NCBI GenBank assembly: GCA_032158125.1
Contig: JASKOT010000003.1
Location: 434,001-498,000 of the forward strand
DNA length: 64,000 nt
DNA from: Papiliotrema nemorosa
Taxonomy: Eukaryota > Basidiomycota > Tremellomycetes > Tremellales > Rhynchogastremaceae
Reading direction: 5' to 3'
The translations under genes were made by a program, and so were the position numbers. Under the pieces are notes generated by a model. It searched no databases and had not been told where the DNA came from. It saw only the letters and a program-made list of their open reading frames with translations. Shown piece after piece: positions 1 to 12,038 of the stretch (within the stretch, counting starts at the first letter, position 1; each line of letters opens with the position of its first letter).

Positions 1-1
1 G

Positions 2-1975
2 CTATTCATGGGCACTCGGACCGAAGGTCTGTGGAAGAGTCAAGATGGAGCAAAGACTTGGTCAAACGTGACTGCGTTCCCGGAAGCTTTCGCCAATGGG
101 ATAGGGATCTCATTCATCATCTTTGATCCCGCCCAAGAGGGTGTCATTTATGCAGGAGCGACCGCCCCTCAAGGTCTGTACCGCTCGACCGATGGCGGAG
201 GTAGCTGGACACCGCTCCCTGGTCAGCCTGATTCGTGGAATGGCACTCAGCTCCCTTTCAATGCCACTTCAACACCGGCCAGTACCGCTCCTCAGCCGAT
301 GAAGGCCATCCTCTCGCCTACCGGCTTGTTGTATGTTACGTTTGCCGACTTTCCAGGTCCGTATGGGGTCAACTATGGTGCGGTCATGAGCTACAATACT
401 ACCTCGGACGTGTGGCGCGATATCACCCCGAACAACATGACTATCACTCCGCCCATTTACGAGCCTCAAGCAGCTCCTATTGGCGGATACTGCGGGATCA
501 GCATGAGTCATACCGACCCCAACACCCTTGTCGTCACATCCCTAGATCGGGATCCGGGCCCAGCGCTGGACAGTCTATACCTGACGCGAGACGGCGGTAG
601 TTCATGGACCGACATGTCACAGTTGAGTACGCCAGGTGGGGTCAATGCGACCGGGGGCTACTGGGGTCACCCAATCTCCCAAGCGGCATTGCAGAACGGT
701 ACAGCCGTTCCATGGTTGAGCTTCGATTGGTCTCATGGATGGGGCGGATATGGTGCTCCGTCACCTATCTACGGTCTTGCAAAGTTTGGATGGTGGATGA
801 CGGCTTTGCTCATGTCGCCCTGGGACGATAACAAGGTCATGTACGGCACGGGAGCCACCATTTGGGCCTCGGACGATCTGCTCAAATCTGGAGATAGCTT
901 GTCGATGCCCGATTGGTATATCAAGGCTCAAGGTATCGAGGAGACTTTCTGCCTGGCCATGTCTTCACCTAAAGATGGAGCGCATCTGTTGTCCGGTTTC
1001 GGCGATATCAACGGGATGGTACATACCGACCTTGACACGCCGCAGCCCATGTACTCCCTACCTGTTGCCTCGAATCTCGACAGCCTCGACTACGCCGGTA
1101 ATGACCCTATGATGGTCGTCCGACTGGGGCAGAATCAACTGCCTAATAACGATACGGTCGGTTGTCAAATTGGGTCCATCTCGACTGACGGTGGGTACAA
1201 CTGGACGACATTTGGGTCCTGTCAACCCATGGTCAATTCCACTTTTACTCGAGTGGGCACCATCGCCCTTGATGCTGCGGGCACTTGCCTCGTCTGGTCA
1301 GCCGGAAACAACAATGTCGAAGGCGTCACACCGTTCAGCAACGCTTCAGGTCCTTACTACTCGCCGGACCACGGTAAAACATGGAACGAGCCGAAAGGTC
1401 TTACCGTTCAGACACCCAACATCACCTCGGACAAGGTACAACCCGGCACCTTCTACAGTTATACTTATGGCGTTTGGTACCTCAGTACCGATGGGGGAAA
1501 GACATATACCGCGACCAACGGGACGGATGTTGGATTGCCCGCATCCAATGGGGCTTTACCCGTTGTGGATCCTTATCAAGCAGGTCATGTGTACTTGCCT
1601 CTAGGCGACCAGGGTATCTACTACACCTCAAACTACGGCAAGAACTGGACCCGAACTACATCGGAGGGTGTCACACCGTACCTCTTCACCGTAGGAGCAG
1701 CAGCTCCAGGACCGGACCACGCCACGCTCTACCTGTGGGGTTTGACCGAGAAAGGTGGAAAGACAGGGCTGTACAGATCGGATACAAATGGTGCTGGTTG
1801 GGTGAGGATCAACGATGACGCTCACCAGTATGGAGGCCCTACTGTCATCCAAGGGGACCCCAGGGTGTATGGGAGGGTCTTCTTTGGAACTGGGGGGAGG
1901 GGAATCGTCAGAGCGGATATAACCGCCGATAAGAGCATGGCAGGTGGGGTGCTACCAGGTACTGGAGGAATCTAG
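2..1975 (+). CDS. GH74 xyloglucanase / xyloglucan-specific exo-glucanase, 5' partial
   Basis: The reading frame is open from the left edge to a TAG, giving at least 657 residues with no intron, so the N-terminus lies outside the window. Repeated Asp-box/BNR-like motifs mark the blades of a beta-propeller: SQDGAKTW, STDGGGSW, TRDGGSSW, STDGGYNW, SPDHGKTW, STDGGKTY and TSNYGKNW. The C-terminal PRVYGRVFFGTGGRGI block is typical of glycoside hydrolase family 74. Family members cleave the beta-1,4-glucan backbone of xyloglucan, either endo or from chain ends, and are normally secreted. The signal peptide and the first catalytic Asp would be upstream and cannot be checked. No cellulose-binding module follows the propeller. 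A sialidase-type BNR protein is the main alternative, but the spacing and the C-terminal block favour GH74. Confidence 0.85.
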   Translation, partial: LFMGTRTEGLWKSQDGAKTWSNVTAFPEAFANGIGISFIIFDPAQEGVIYAGATAPQGLYRSTDGGGSWTPLPGQPDSWNGTQLPFNATSTPASTAPQPMKAILSPTGLLYVTFADFPGPYGVNYGAVMSYNTTSDVWRDITPNNMTITPPIYEPQAAPIGGYCGISMSHTDPNTLVVTSLDRDPGPALDSLYLTRDGGSSWTDMSQLSTPGGVNATGGYWGHPISQAALQNGTAVPWLSFDWSHGWGGYGAPSPIYGLAKFGWWMTALLMSPWDDNKVMYGTGATIWASDDLLKSGDSLSMPDWYIKAQGIEETFCLAMSSPKDGAHLLSGFGDINGMVHTDLDTPQPMYSLPVASNLDSLDYAGNDPMMVVRLGQNQLPNNDTVGCQIGSISTDGGYNWTTFGSCQPMVNSTFTRVGTIALDAAGTCLVWSAGNNNVEGVTPFSNASGPYYSPDHGKTWNEPKGLTVQTPNITSDKVQPGTFYSYTYGVWYLSTDGGKTYTATNGTDVGLPASNGALPVVDPYQAGHVYLPLGDQGIYYTSNYGKNWTRTTSEGVTPYLFTVGAAAPGPDHATLYLWGLTEKGGKTGLYRSDTNGAGWVRINDDAHQYGGPTVIQGDPRVYGRVFFGTGGRGIVRADITADKSMAGGVLPGTGGI

Positions 1976-2304
1976 CTAGAAGTCGCACTATCAGAAGACT
2001 CAGAAGAATCAAAAGGGCCCAAAGGTCTCGGCAGATTTCGTACAATCTATAATACGTTGCTCAGTGTGATGGACGGAATGAGCATGACGCTTACTTTGAA
2101 TGCTCTTCACATTGGAAATCTATCTCAATGTGTCCACCCATACAGTTGGCGGTGAACTCCCCACGCAGTGTTTCACCAGATCTCTCCTAGATTTGTGTCG
2201 CTGAACCGTGTATATCTGAAACTGACCTGGACTGGATACGCCAAACGCATCGGCACATCAAGCGTTCATACGAGATATGCACTCTCGGAGTAAACCAAGG
2301 TAAG
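1976..2304. other. Convergent intergenic region
   Basis: This 3'-3' spacer lies between the GH74 gene and the Ras gene. It presumably holds both 3' UTRs. I see no gene or repeat in it. Confidence 0.6.
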
Positions 2305-3473
2305 CTACATGACTATACATCTCAGCCAGTCCGGACTTCGGTCATTCCTGCTATTCCTTGATCGAGTACGAGGAGCCGGTGGTCGGTCCAGCGTCAATGG
2401 TGGGGGTGAAGAAGCCGCAGGAAACGATTGGAAAGGTCCCGCCAAGATCTTCTGCGCCGCCGCGTTCATCCTCTTGTTGTCAGTCTTGTCCAGAGTCAGT
2501 ATGGGTATCGCCTACTTACCGCTTCGTCTTTTCGGACTAATCTTACCAGCTGGCTGAACGCCACGTCGACATTGACCCCGTCCATTGCTGAGCATTCTAT
2601 AAAAGGGCAAGAGAGCGATCTGGCCATATCCCGTCCTTCAAGTTGCCCGACCACTCTCAACCGGCCCAGATCGCACTATAATCAACCTTGACTTCTCATC
2701 AATTTATACTATCTCCTCGCCTCGAACTGTTGGAGCACTGGAGGAAGGGGGACTTACCTTGTTGGAGACCACCACGCAAGGGATATAAGACCGATCTTTG
2801 ACTCTCAAGATATCCGCATGAAACGACCTGATCGAATCGAACGTCGGTCGATCAGTTATAGAGTATACAAGCAAGAACCCGGCTCCGAATTTGTACCACT
2901 GATCTGCCATGGCCGCATATTCCTCTGACCATGAGTATGGATCATTCCGCCAGACATTGTGGGCTCTTGATAGGCCATGAAGATAGTTGGGTACTGGGAG
3001 TAATATACAACCGGGGAACTCACCTTGACCGGCTGTATCTAATATCTCTAGAGTGACCGCTTCGTCATCGACGACCACTTGTTTCCTATACCTGTCGTTG
3101 TCAACATTGTCTTCTTCTCATATCGGTCATCGAAAGACAAAGGTCCAAAGACGACTGGGTGGACGCTTGGGATTGGGGACATACGAATCTTCTATGGTGG
3201 GATTATAGCCCCTGTGTATCAGCGCCGTCGATGGTCATCCAGAAAACAGGGAGATTGTCTCTCACTGGTCGTAGAAATGTGAAGTGACAAATCGGATAGT
3301 GATAGCGCTCTTCCCGACGCCTACCAATCAGCCCAGACCTCGACGTTGCATGTCGAAGTCGAAGTCATGGTAAGCACACCTTGAGGAGAGAAAGGTGGAG
3401 CAACCCTCGACTCACCTCCTGATCCCACCACCACCAACTTTTGTTCTCTCGTATGTCTCCCTCGCCCAGACAT
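2305..3473 (-). CDS. Ras-family small GTPase with CaaX box
   Basis: Seven exons read 3473-3416, 3320-3266, 3211-3185, 3091-3024, 2924-2758, 2675-2520 and 2472-2305. Together they make 699 nt, 232 residues. The product shows a P-loop (GSGGVGKS), a switch I/effector loop (YNPTIEDSY), DTAGQEEY at switch II, SNKCDL for guanine specificity and ECSAMDG at the G5 loop. It ends in CIVM, a CaaX prenylation signal, after a basic/Pro-rich hypervariable tail. The protein should be a farnesylated, membrane-bound Ras switch, acting upstream of adenylyl cyclase, polarity or MAP-kinase signalling. Ras1, Ras2 and Rsr1 cannot be separated from the sequence alone. Exon 3 is only 27 nt and carries most of the effector loop. 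The ATG at 3473 gives a short basic N-terminus before KLVVVG. Confidence 0.93.
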
Positions 3474-4046
3474 GGACATCATACCACGGTGTTATCGAAC
3501 TATGTAGTCACAATGCAAGATAAAACATATGAGATGTCGATACCAATGTCGATCATCACGCAAGGAGGTGGGACCTATGCGCACTGGATCAAAAGAAGCA
3601 AGAGCCAAAAGGATGTCTCGAGTCTACGCAGGTCGTACTTGGATGCCGAGCTCTTCTCATGTACACTTACGGAGAAAGGACCATCAGGGCACAATGATTG
3701 ATGGACCAGCACCGAACAAAGGACCCTTTTGGACAAAGGAGTGGACTGGCAAAGCACAAGCGCATCGGATAATCGACAGGACCGTCGGCTGATGATAGCG
3801 GGTAGGGTGAGGCGGAAGACCAAGATGCATGCTCTTGATGATTGGTATGTAGATGGACAACCAGGTCCTTGAAGGGTTGGGTCTATATGCAGGTAAAATG
3901 ACAAGGTTCACGAAGACAACCAATAGAGACGAAACAATCTGGAAACCAAAGATACAAACAACAAATGAGACCGTTCTACCTTCCCACCTCGATCGTAATC
4001 TATCCACAGGTCCTTTCAAGGCCACTGATCGAGCTGGAATCCCGTC
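3474..4046. other. Intergenic, upstream of Ras gene
   Basis: This segment holds the promoter/5' UTR of the Ras gene and the 3' end of the next minus-strand gene. Short ORFs here have no recognisable product or splice support. Confidence 0.5.
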
Positions 4047-5858
4047 TCATCGCAGAGCGGTCAATGTCGCGGTAGATGAGTTTGAGCTGGAAGATGACAA
4101 ACTTTCGCTCATACTCGAACCCGATCCAGCGGGTTTATGTTCAAACGGGCTCTTCAACTCGTCTGTCCAGTTTTTACCTCCTGGTCGAGGGACAAATACC
4201 GACAATTCCGGGGTATTACTTTTTTGTCTTTTTACCATAGGTCGAGCAAGAGTGTGTCCCCTTTGATCCGCCGATTCGGAGGACTCGGATAGCCGCGATA
4301 GGCTGATACTTTGCGGGATCACACTGGTGAGCGTTTTGTTGGGTCCCGCTAGCATACCGTCAGAGAGGGATCGACTGAGGGGAATGCTAGGTATCCTGGT
4401 TCGGCGCACAGGACCTGGAGCAGGGGGCGGGTTTCGCGATCGTGAGTTGAGCGACATATTGGCAAAAGCTCGTGTAGTCGCTGTGGGAGACGTTGGACCA
4501 TTTGACGATCGGGAAGGCATGCCCGCAGACAACAAACGAGGCGTATCCGAGGCAAGTTCCGGAGAGTCGACCGTGAGGGTGATGGCGGGGGTCGACATGC
4601 CCGTCGAGCTCCCGCCTGAAGGTGGATTGAGAGGAGTGATGGCGTTGAAAAAGGTCGCGTTGAGCGGGGTAAACGGTTCAGGATCCACCTCGACATCCTG
4701 CAACGTACCATACCCTCTGGCGAGATTGCTCATTCCAGCTGATCGAGGCATGCCAAAGTAACCCATGCTCGAGTGTGTGTAGACCTGCTCGGCAGGGCCT
4801 AAAAGCTCCTCGACGTCCTCCGACAAGCTGTTTGACGAAACTGAACTCGGCGGCGACGCAGTGAAGCTGGACTCGGGGGAAGAGGACTGTCTGCCATGTC
4901 CATCAAGGTCCATGTGCGAATCATCTTCGGCCGAGCTACCTTCGTCGATGGTCATAGGGATATCAGCGAGGTCTTGACCGGTGAATGATCTACCCCTCTG
5001 TAACAATGAGGGCGGTCGAGGGATTGGTGATTTGCCGAAAGATTTGGTGCTCGGTGCGGTAGGATTGAAGGTGAACGTAGAGTCCAGCGGCGAGGACAGC
5101 GACCCGACAGAGCTCAGCTCTTCGGTCGTTCCCATCGAGGCAGTGTCTTGCAGGGTGCTGCTCAATCGAAGTGCCTCTGAAAACGTCACGCCCTCATTGT
5201 CGCCGTACAAGCTATCCATCGAGTTTTGCTGCCTACTCAGACCGAAGCTTCCCGCACCCAAGGTCAACCTTGGTCGGGCGGTCTTTCGCGGGGCCACAGT
5301 GGACGGCATGACGACCAGAGGTTCTCTTTTCGGACCCAGCTGGTATGCGGTCACTCGTTGACGGGCGATATCGACCAATCGAGATCGGGTCTGAAGCGGG
5401 GTTCGCTGGGCTGGCCAAGCTGGAGAAGCGAGAATTTGGGCAACGAGCTCTTCGAGAGCCTCGGGTGGGGGTAGAGAGTGGGGAGGATATGTGTTTCGAA
5501 GTGGTCTTGGAGGGTGGGAGAGGTACTACCTCGTCAGTCATGCCGACAGCGAGACGGGGCGCTTACCGAAGCCAACAGCTCGTCTTCCTGTTCTGTCCAA
5601 GTAGCATCTTGTTTCTGCTTTTGCGCGAGAGCATTCTCGATCGAAGGCATGTTGAACCCAGGTGTGTCGGGAGTCATAACCATAGGTGCCTGTTATGTCA
5701 GCTTAGTGTCGGGCGCCAAGACCTCGACTCACCTCTATAGGACTGCATGCCATCGGTGTATGCGGGATAGGGGTTTTGACTCCCTCTGGAAGGCCAAACC
5801 CTGTCAAAGGGGGGACTATGAGGGAAGCCAACTGGGGTCGTCTGTCAAAGATCGGCAT
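4047..5858 (-). CDS. Ser/Pro-rich protein of unknown function
   Basis: Three exons are supported. Exon 1 starts at ATG 5858 (MPIFDRRPQLASL) and ends with a GTGAGT donor at about 5733. Exon 2 runs from about 5687 to 5566, with GTAAGC following ...EDELLAS. The long last exon ends at 4047. All junctions keep frame. The central DLVxxI-like helical stretch (EALEELVAQILASPAWPAQ, RSRLVDIARQRVTAYQLG) looks folded. The remaining ~450 residues are low-complexity, rich in Ser, Pro and Thr, with acidic patches, and look disordered. The Ser-Pro/Thr-Pro richness suggests phosphorylation by proline-directed kinases. I do not recognise the family. TPDTPGF and TPIPHTP at the N-terminus resemble short phosphodegron or kinase-docking motifs, but that is speculative. 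Confidence 0.75.
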
Positions 5859-6916
5859 GATGGGCGGGTAGGGCGATCAAGTTCGGCAAGGATGATCAGC
5901 GGTACACGTGTGGGTGTGTGCAGTGATTTGCGTGCAGGGGCGGTCGAGTATGCGCAGTATAGGTATACTGCAAGTGTGTGTAGATGGATGTCTAAGACTG
6001 AGGCTGATATGTGCAGAGATATATACTGCAAAGTTGAGAGCAGTGTTGTTGTACTTGACTTTGGCGTAGTAGCCTAGTCGAGTTGGGATAATGATGCGGT
6101 TGTTTGTGTATGTGAGGCTGGTACGGCTAATGATCGTCGAGGCGGGAGGTGTTTGCGTACGAGAGACTGAGTGATGCGATGTCGAGGCTGGTCGGTCGAT
6201 ATTGGAATGATGTCTTGGTGTTTGTGGTTGTCGATGCGTGGGGTGTTGATGGGAGGTTGTAGGTATGATACAGATGGATGGGCGCGTCGCTCAGCGACAG
6301 TGTTCGGGCTGGGATATATGGGCTTCAAGAGTGCGGTCACCTCGCAGTTAAGATGACTGCTCTAGATAGAACGAAGCTGTGTCGTTGGAACGAGATGAAG
6401 AACAAAGATAGTCCGAGGAGCGTAAGTGGTGAGACAAGGATAGGCATCTCGACGACGACCACTTCTTCTTGTCCTTGTTATTGCTGCTTGACCATCCCTG
6501 AAAACTCAATGTTCCCCCATCCACGCCTCATCTCTTCACACTTGTCATGCATACGTCCCATGCGCCTCCTTTTCTTTTTCTTCCCACTTTCCGCAGTGGA
6601 GTCCTCTTCCATCCCCCACCGGCTCCTCATCGTCTGCGCTGCTCTGGAACCCTTTGCTCGTCGTCGTCGAGCACAAGAGGAAAACCTAATTCACCTCTCG
6701 ACGCGTCACATTTTCACGCGTCGGTGGAGGTGTAGCCGCCTTGCCTCGTTGCCACCTGTACATCACGTGGCAGTTTTCCCGGACATTCCCGAGATCTTCC
6801 GGGGGTAGCCCAAGATCTCTTTTCCCGGATCTTCGCCACCCCGCGATAACAAAAGTTGGACGAACATGAGCTCGACTCGACTTACTTGATCTTTGACTTT
6901 GACTTTGCACACCATC
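5859..6916. other. Long divergent intergenic region
   Basis: About 1.06 kb separates the start codons of two divergent genes. It contains an ATATATA stretch at 6019-6025, about 160 nt from the minus-strand start. It also has two ACGCGT hexamers at 6701-6706 and 6716-6721, near the plus-strand gene. No ORF here has splice or homology support. Confidence 0.55.
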
Positions 6917-7761
6917 ATGACTGTCATTCCAGCTACTCCTCTCCCAGAAGTCATCACTATTGGTGTCCTAGGTAAGCCTCACAATTTGATGTTCTCGGGC
7001 TCGAGCTCATTGTCAGCCTTACAAGGAGCGTTCATCGAGCACATTCATTACTTGCAGAGATTGCGCCCAGTCGGTCATACGATCCATGCCATGCCTGTCC
7101 GAACTGCGGAAGAGCTCGCTGTAAGCTTATTGATCTTTATCCTCCTTAAATTCCAGCTGATGAGCAGCAATGTGATGGCTTGGTCATCCCAGGCGGCGAA
7201 TCAACCGTGATCCACTCTGTCGCTCTCCGCTCAGGTCTCCTCCCTTCACTCCTCGCTTTTGTCCAGGATCCTTCCAAACCCGTATACGGTACATGCGCAG
7301 GGATGATTCTCATGTCTTCCTCTTCGCCCAATTCTATCGGCGGAGGGAAAATCATCAAAGGTCGACCACCTGCTGTAGGATGGGGCGGGATTGAAGGGCT
7401 CAAAGTCTGGAGAAATCTCTACGGCAATCAGCTGGAATCGTTCGAGGCGCACATGTGTATCCCGGCTTTGTCCAACCCCTCCAAACCGTTCAATGCGATA
7501 TTCATCCGTGCTCCCGCTATACATTCCTTGACGGATGTGGATATGGGCAAGGTCCCCATGGAGGTGCTGGCAACCTTGCCTGGAGAATGTATACCGGATG
7601 AACCGCCGAGTGATACCGAGATGGGTCCCGCCAACAAGGAGGATCTTGGGAAGATCATGGTCAGGCAGGGGAAGAAGCTGGTCACGAGTTTTCACCCAGA
7701 GCTCAGTGGGGATGTCAGGATACACGAATACTGGGTGGAAAAGTGTGTTCTAGGCAGGTGA
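6917..7761 (+). CDS. SNO1: Pyridoxal 5'-phosphate synthase glutaminase subunit (Pdx2/SNO)
   Basis: Exons 6917-6971, 7017-7120 and 7168-7761 join in frame to 250 residues, the usual length of PdxT/Pdx2. The class I glutamine amidotransferase fold is evident: GVLALQGAF at the N-terminus, GGEST (oxyanion/glutamine site), the nucleophile in GTCAGMI, and the catalytic His-Glu in SFHPE near the C-terminus. The enzyme hydrolyses glutamine and feeds ammonia to the Pdx1/SNZ synthase, which builds vitamin B6 from ribose 5-phosphate and glyceraldehyde 3-phosphate. The partner Pdx1 gene is not in the window. In yeasts SNO and SNZ are often adjacent; here the neighbours are unrelated. Confidence 0.95.
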
Positions 7762-7984
7762 TATCCTCGACGAGACCTCTCATTGTAGATGTGTATAGAC
7801 CATATTACTCTTTGTTGTATGATACCCTCGGATGCCATTTTGATGCACTGTCGACGACTCTCATATGTGACAAATCCGTCGCGGCACAATTCCGTTTGTC
7901 GGATTGTCAAGTACGAAAACATAATGTATCAGATTATTCTACGAGGTATACCAAGCTGCCTACTCCAGTGAGGATCATGTCAAC

Positions 7985-10900
7985 TCAACAACGGTCCACT
8001 GCATCTTCCCATCTCCTCGCTGGTCTGGTCTCTTCCAGCTCCAGGGCATACTTCCAGCATTCCCTAGACCTCTCGACCCTACCTTGAACCTCGCAGACTT
8101 TTCCGAGGTAAAACCAAGCTTCAGACACATCCCATCCTGCATCTTGCGTCATTTGGTTCAACAACGAATGCGCCAGTTCCGTCTGACCAGTAGCGAGGTA
8201 CAGCTTGGACAGATTGACCAAACTTGGCGGATGATCAGGTCGAAGCAAGAGAGCCTTTGTGAATGCTGGTAGTGCCGCTGTGTAGTTTGGCGGGGTGGCT
8301 GCAACGTGGTACAGACCAAGCTGGACCCATACATCCGGATTCTCTGGGTCCAGCACCTCGGCCTCTTCAATCGCTACGAGGCATTGTTCTGGTTTTTGCC
8401 ATCGACGGAACGTCGCCGCTGACATGAGCCATAGATTCGACAAGATTCGAAGTTCCGCCGCGTTGTGCTCTGAGGCTTGGCGTGCAGGAGTGACAGGTGG
8501 AGGTGGGATAGAGGCAGGAGTGGCTGAATGGAAATGCGAGTGGGCAGTGGTAGGAGCGGTAGACAATGCCATGGAAGAGGTCGAGGCGTTACGAGGTCGA
8601 GGCGCAGTTGCGTCGTTGGGTAGCTGCAACCGCCGAACACTGCTTGGTCGACTGCTTCGGCCTGATCCGCCATGAGGGACGTGAAGGTGTTTCGCGACGA
8701 GTCGTTTACCCAGCGATTTTTTTTCCTTGTGATCCTTGCCATGCTTCTCGGTACCTTCGCGATCGTCGGGCGACTCGGCTTCGCTGGTCGCTACAGAACC
8801 CGATGGGGAAGACTGTATCGAATGACCGGGTATAGCAGGTGCTAGGACAACGGGAGCACCTGGCGCCGTCGACACATTACTCGATTGGACTGTCTCGCTG
8901 ATGGGCGTTGGAGGTTGTACAGCTAGACATCAGCCATGTGTATCCGGAACATTACACTCACACGCAATGAGCGATGTACCCTGTCCATCCGCCGGAGCGA
9001 TGATGGCGGGCACATCAATACTGATATAGCTGCCTCCCAGATCCTTCTCCTGATTTGGCACACCAGAGAAACTAGCAGAGCCCGTGAGACCTTTCGATAG
9101 TCCGACGCCCCCAGCAGTGCGATTCTTACCCGATCTACCCGAAAAGAAGGCGAAAAGTTCTTGTTGTCGCAGCATCGCCATGTCCGCACCTTGCGTTTTC
9201 TCCGTTATGACATTCAGAGTCATCCGCAACCGGATGACATTTTCCAGCCGCTTTGCTCGGGTCAATGCAGAATATGGTAATTTCGAATTCAAGTGAGGTG
9301 GATGAAAGTTGCCGGTGGGTAGCAGCAATGGCTCTGTCGCTGTGTCGGTAGAGGCATCTTCTAAAGCTGATCCAAAATCCTTAGAGGCCACCGCAGCGTC
9401 ATCAGGTGTCACAGCCTCCTCCTCTGACAGCTCCTTCTCCTCGTCCTGCTCCCACACGCTCACACCGGCTTCGCCCGCCTTAGCAGCGGCATCCCAGTCA
9501 TTCTGAGCGGTAAGAATCAGAGCCAACAAATGCCAGGCCTGGACATTTCTAGAGTCGAGCTCGAGCGATCGACGTATCGATAACAATGCTGGTTCTATGG
9601 ATCGAGCTTCGGCTTGACAAAAGGCTAGGTGATAGAAGGCTACAGCAGAATTACCGTTGAGCTCGGTGGACGCTTTGAGGTGGTTGATGGCTTGAGCTTG
9701 ATACTTTGGCCTCGAAACTGGGTCGGCGCCTGAAGTTCAGCATTCGACCGATCAGACTGGAGACTCACCCCTCATGCCCATCGCCATCCTGATGATACCT
9801 TTGACTTCTTCCACCTGGGCTTGGAGTCCGATACTTAGGCGGTGCCGGCCTTTGTCTGCAATTTCGACGACGTCTCCCGCCAGAGTGATGTACCTCCAAG
9901 CCTCCTCTGCCTCGCCCAGCTCTTTCAGCAAGAGCCGGGAGCCAACCAGTAGAGCCTCAACGAGCTGTGCATCCGAATCAATCTCAACTTCTGAGATCTG
10001 ACCCTGACGTCCTGGCATCGTGTCTTCCTCCTTGGCCTCCTCCGCCTCTCTGGCGATCTGTTTGGGTCCGGCAGGATGGTCCTCCGTTGGCCGGCGCTTG
10101 AGTTGCAGGCTGATCTCTGGTTGCTGTGTCTCTCGAGCTTTCAGTGTCAGCTGCACATACAGCTCGAACGTCCGTCGGGCCTCCTTGACATCACCTTGCG
10201 CTGTCTGTAGACGAGTGAGATGTCGGAGTATAGATTGGGATTGGAAAGTTAGAGTCATGGCCCACCATAGGACGCCAATGACCTCGAGCTGGAGCATACT
10301 GCATCGGTCTGCAAGGGCAACAGCGAGATTGGTAAAGTGAGTCACGGGCGCGTTGATCGATCCAGCTCGAGGAAAAGTCGTCGTGGCGGATAACAAGGCT
10401 CGACCCTGCCGTAAGGCGTCGACAGTCTCTTTCCGCCAGAGAGCTCGTGCAGATTGACCAGATGCTGATATGGAGGAATCTAGGGTGTAGGGTGTGAGAG
10501 GAGAGGTGTTTGCTGTAGGATAACCAGAGTAGAGTGCCCGCATATACAATTGAAGCATGCGCTGCCGTTGCAAGGGTCGGAATGCAGCGGGCCAGGTCGA
10601 GCTATACGCGTGGTATGTTCGGAGTACCTGCAGTGTCTGAGCGTTGGAATCTGCCGTGCGAGCCGTCAAGATGGCTGCTCGGCTCAATGCGGTGGATATC
10701 CAGCGGTATAGTTCGCGGGTGCTGTCAAAGGGAGATCGGGGTGGTTGGTCCGAGAGATACACAGGACGGGAAGGAGTCAAGGAGGTGAAGGAGGAGATGA
10801 GGGGTATTATAGATGTATAGTGCCGTAAGGCGAGTTGACTGTCCGCACTCCGTTGCAGTTCGGCGCTGAGACCTAAATGTGAGATTGTGCAAATATCCTA

Positions 10901-11791
10901 GCTAAAGACCTACCAGAGAGGGTTCTTGCTCGTATCTTCTCTAGCACAGCTGCATCTCCCTCGACTACACCCGCCCTGGTATCCGCATTGGCGACTCCTT
11001 CTAATGCAAGCAGAGCCTCCTCATGACGCCCGATCGTATGCAAGTAGTACCCCTTTGCGAGTTGTATGGACTGGAAGTTAGCTGTTTACAGATTGGGCAC
11101 TGACCATCTGCTCTCCGGCACTTGCATTACTCCGCGAGGTTGACTCTAGCTCCGCAAGTCCTTCCTTGACCTCGTCAATCTCGTTTGGTCCTACGCCAGA
11201 CCACCATCCATTCCCTACTGCCCAGTTTGCACCGTCCGGTAGGTCGTCTCCGTCAAGATCACCTGAACTGAGATATGCCGCACGGCTCCCGCCTGCAGGG
11301 CTTTGTAGTCTCTGTGAAGGTGGCACATCGTTTGACGATCGCGATTTGTGCCTTCGCAAGTGAGGATGTGGGACGTGGATGAATGACGATCCCGAAGCCG
11401 TCTCATCCGCCGACGAGTTTGATCCACCTGCAGGGATACTAGCTGATGTAGCCACGGGCGTCGTGGCTGGTAAAGATGCCTGAGCAGATGGTGGGACCGT
11501 TATGAAGCCGGAAGACGATGTGCTCGCCGATAGATACAGCAGAGAGATGTCACGTATGCGATGTATCAGATCGGTGTCTGTCATCAGTATGCATCTCTTA
11601 TCCTGCATATATCGCGACTCACTCCCACCCGTGTGCTTGCCCCACTTCCTCACAAGCTCGCCCCAGCTCAGAGGTGTACCATTAGGTGCGCTACCCGGGT
11701 TCGCGTCCCCCCAAGCGCCTCGCAGCAAGGCCGAGGTAAGGGCCGCGTGATAATGAGCCGCCTTGGGCGAAGTCGGTTGAGCTGCCGACAT
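7985..11791 (-). CDS. YPP1: Ypp1/TTC7-like TPR scaffold for PI4-kinase
   Basis: The gene starts at ATG 11791 (MSAAQPTSPKAAHY) and ends at 7985. At least six exons are separated by short introns, for example a 45-nt intron after KHTGG. The product is roughly 1,150-1,200 residues. The C-terminal third has clear tetratricopeptide repeats: WLMSAATFRRWQKPEQCLVA, NPDVWVQLGLYHVA, ALPAFTKALLLRPDHPPSLV, AWFYLGKVCEVQGRVERSRE. The order and C-terminal position of these repeats match the TTC7/Ypp1 family. In yeast Ypp1, with Efr3, recruits the PI 4-kinase Stt4 to the plasma membrane. Two Ser/Thr-rich, probably disordered insertions lie near residues 100-200 and before the last TPR block. A generic TPR protein is the alternative. 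Confidence 0.82.
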
Positions 11792-12038
11792 TTAAGCGTG
11801 CCAAGATGGGTCGTAGGAGTGCTCCACAGCTAGGTGCCTCTATCAAGCATGTGAAGATGCCTTGAGAACTTCGTCGTGGGTATAAACAACACCTGCAATG
11901 GTGAGAGACAACGTTTCACATCCCCCTATGACGGCCAAGAGTGAGTCAAGAAGGAGCTGGCGGCGATCGCCGAACGTTGAGGAAAAGTCCATCCCGAAGC
12001 TCGACTCGAACGAATGACAGTTAACACACTCAGTCACC

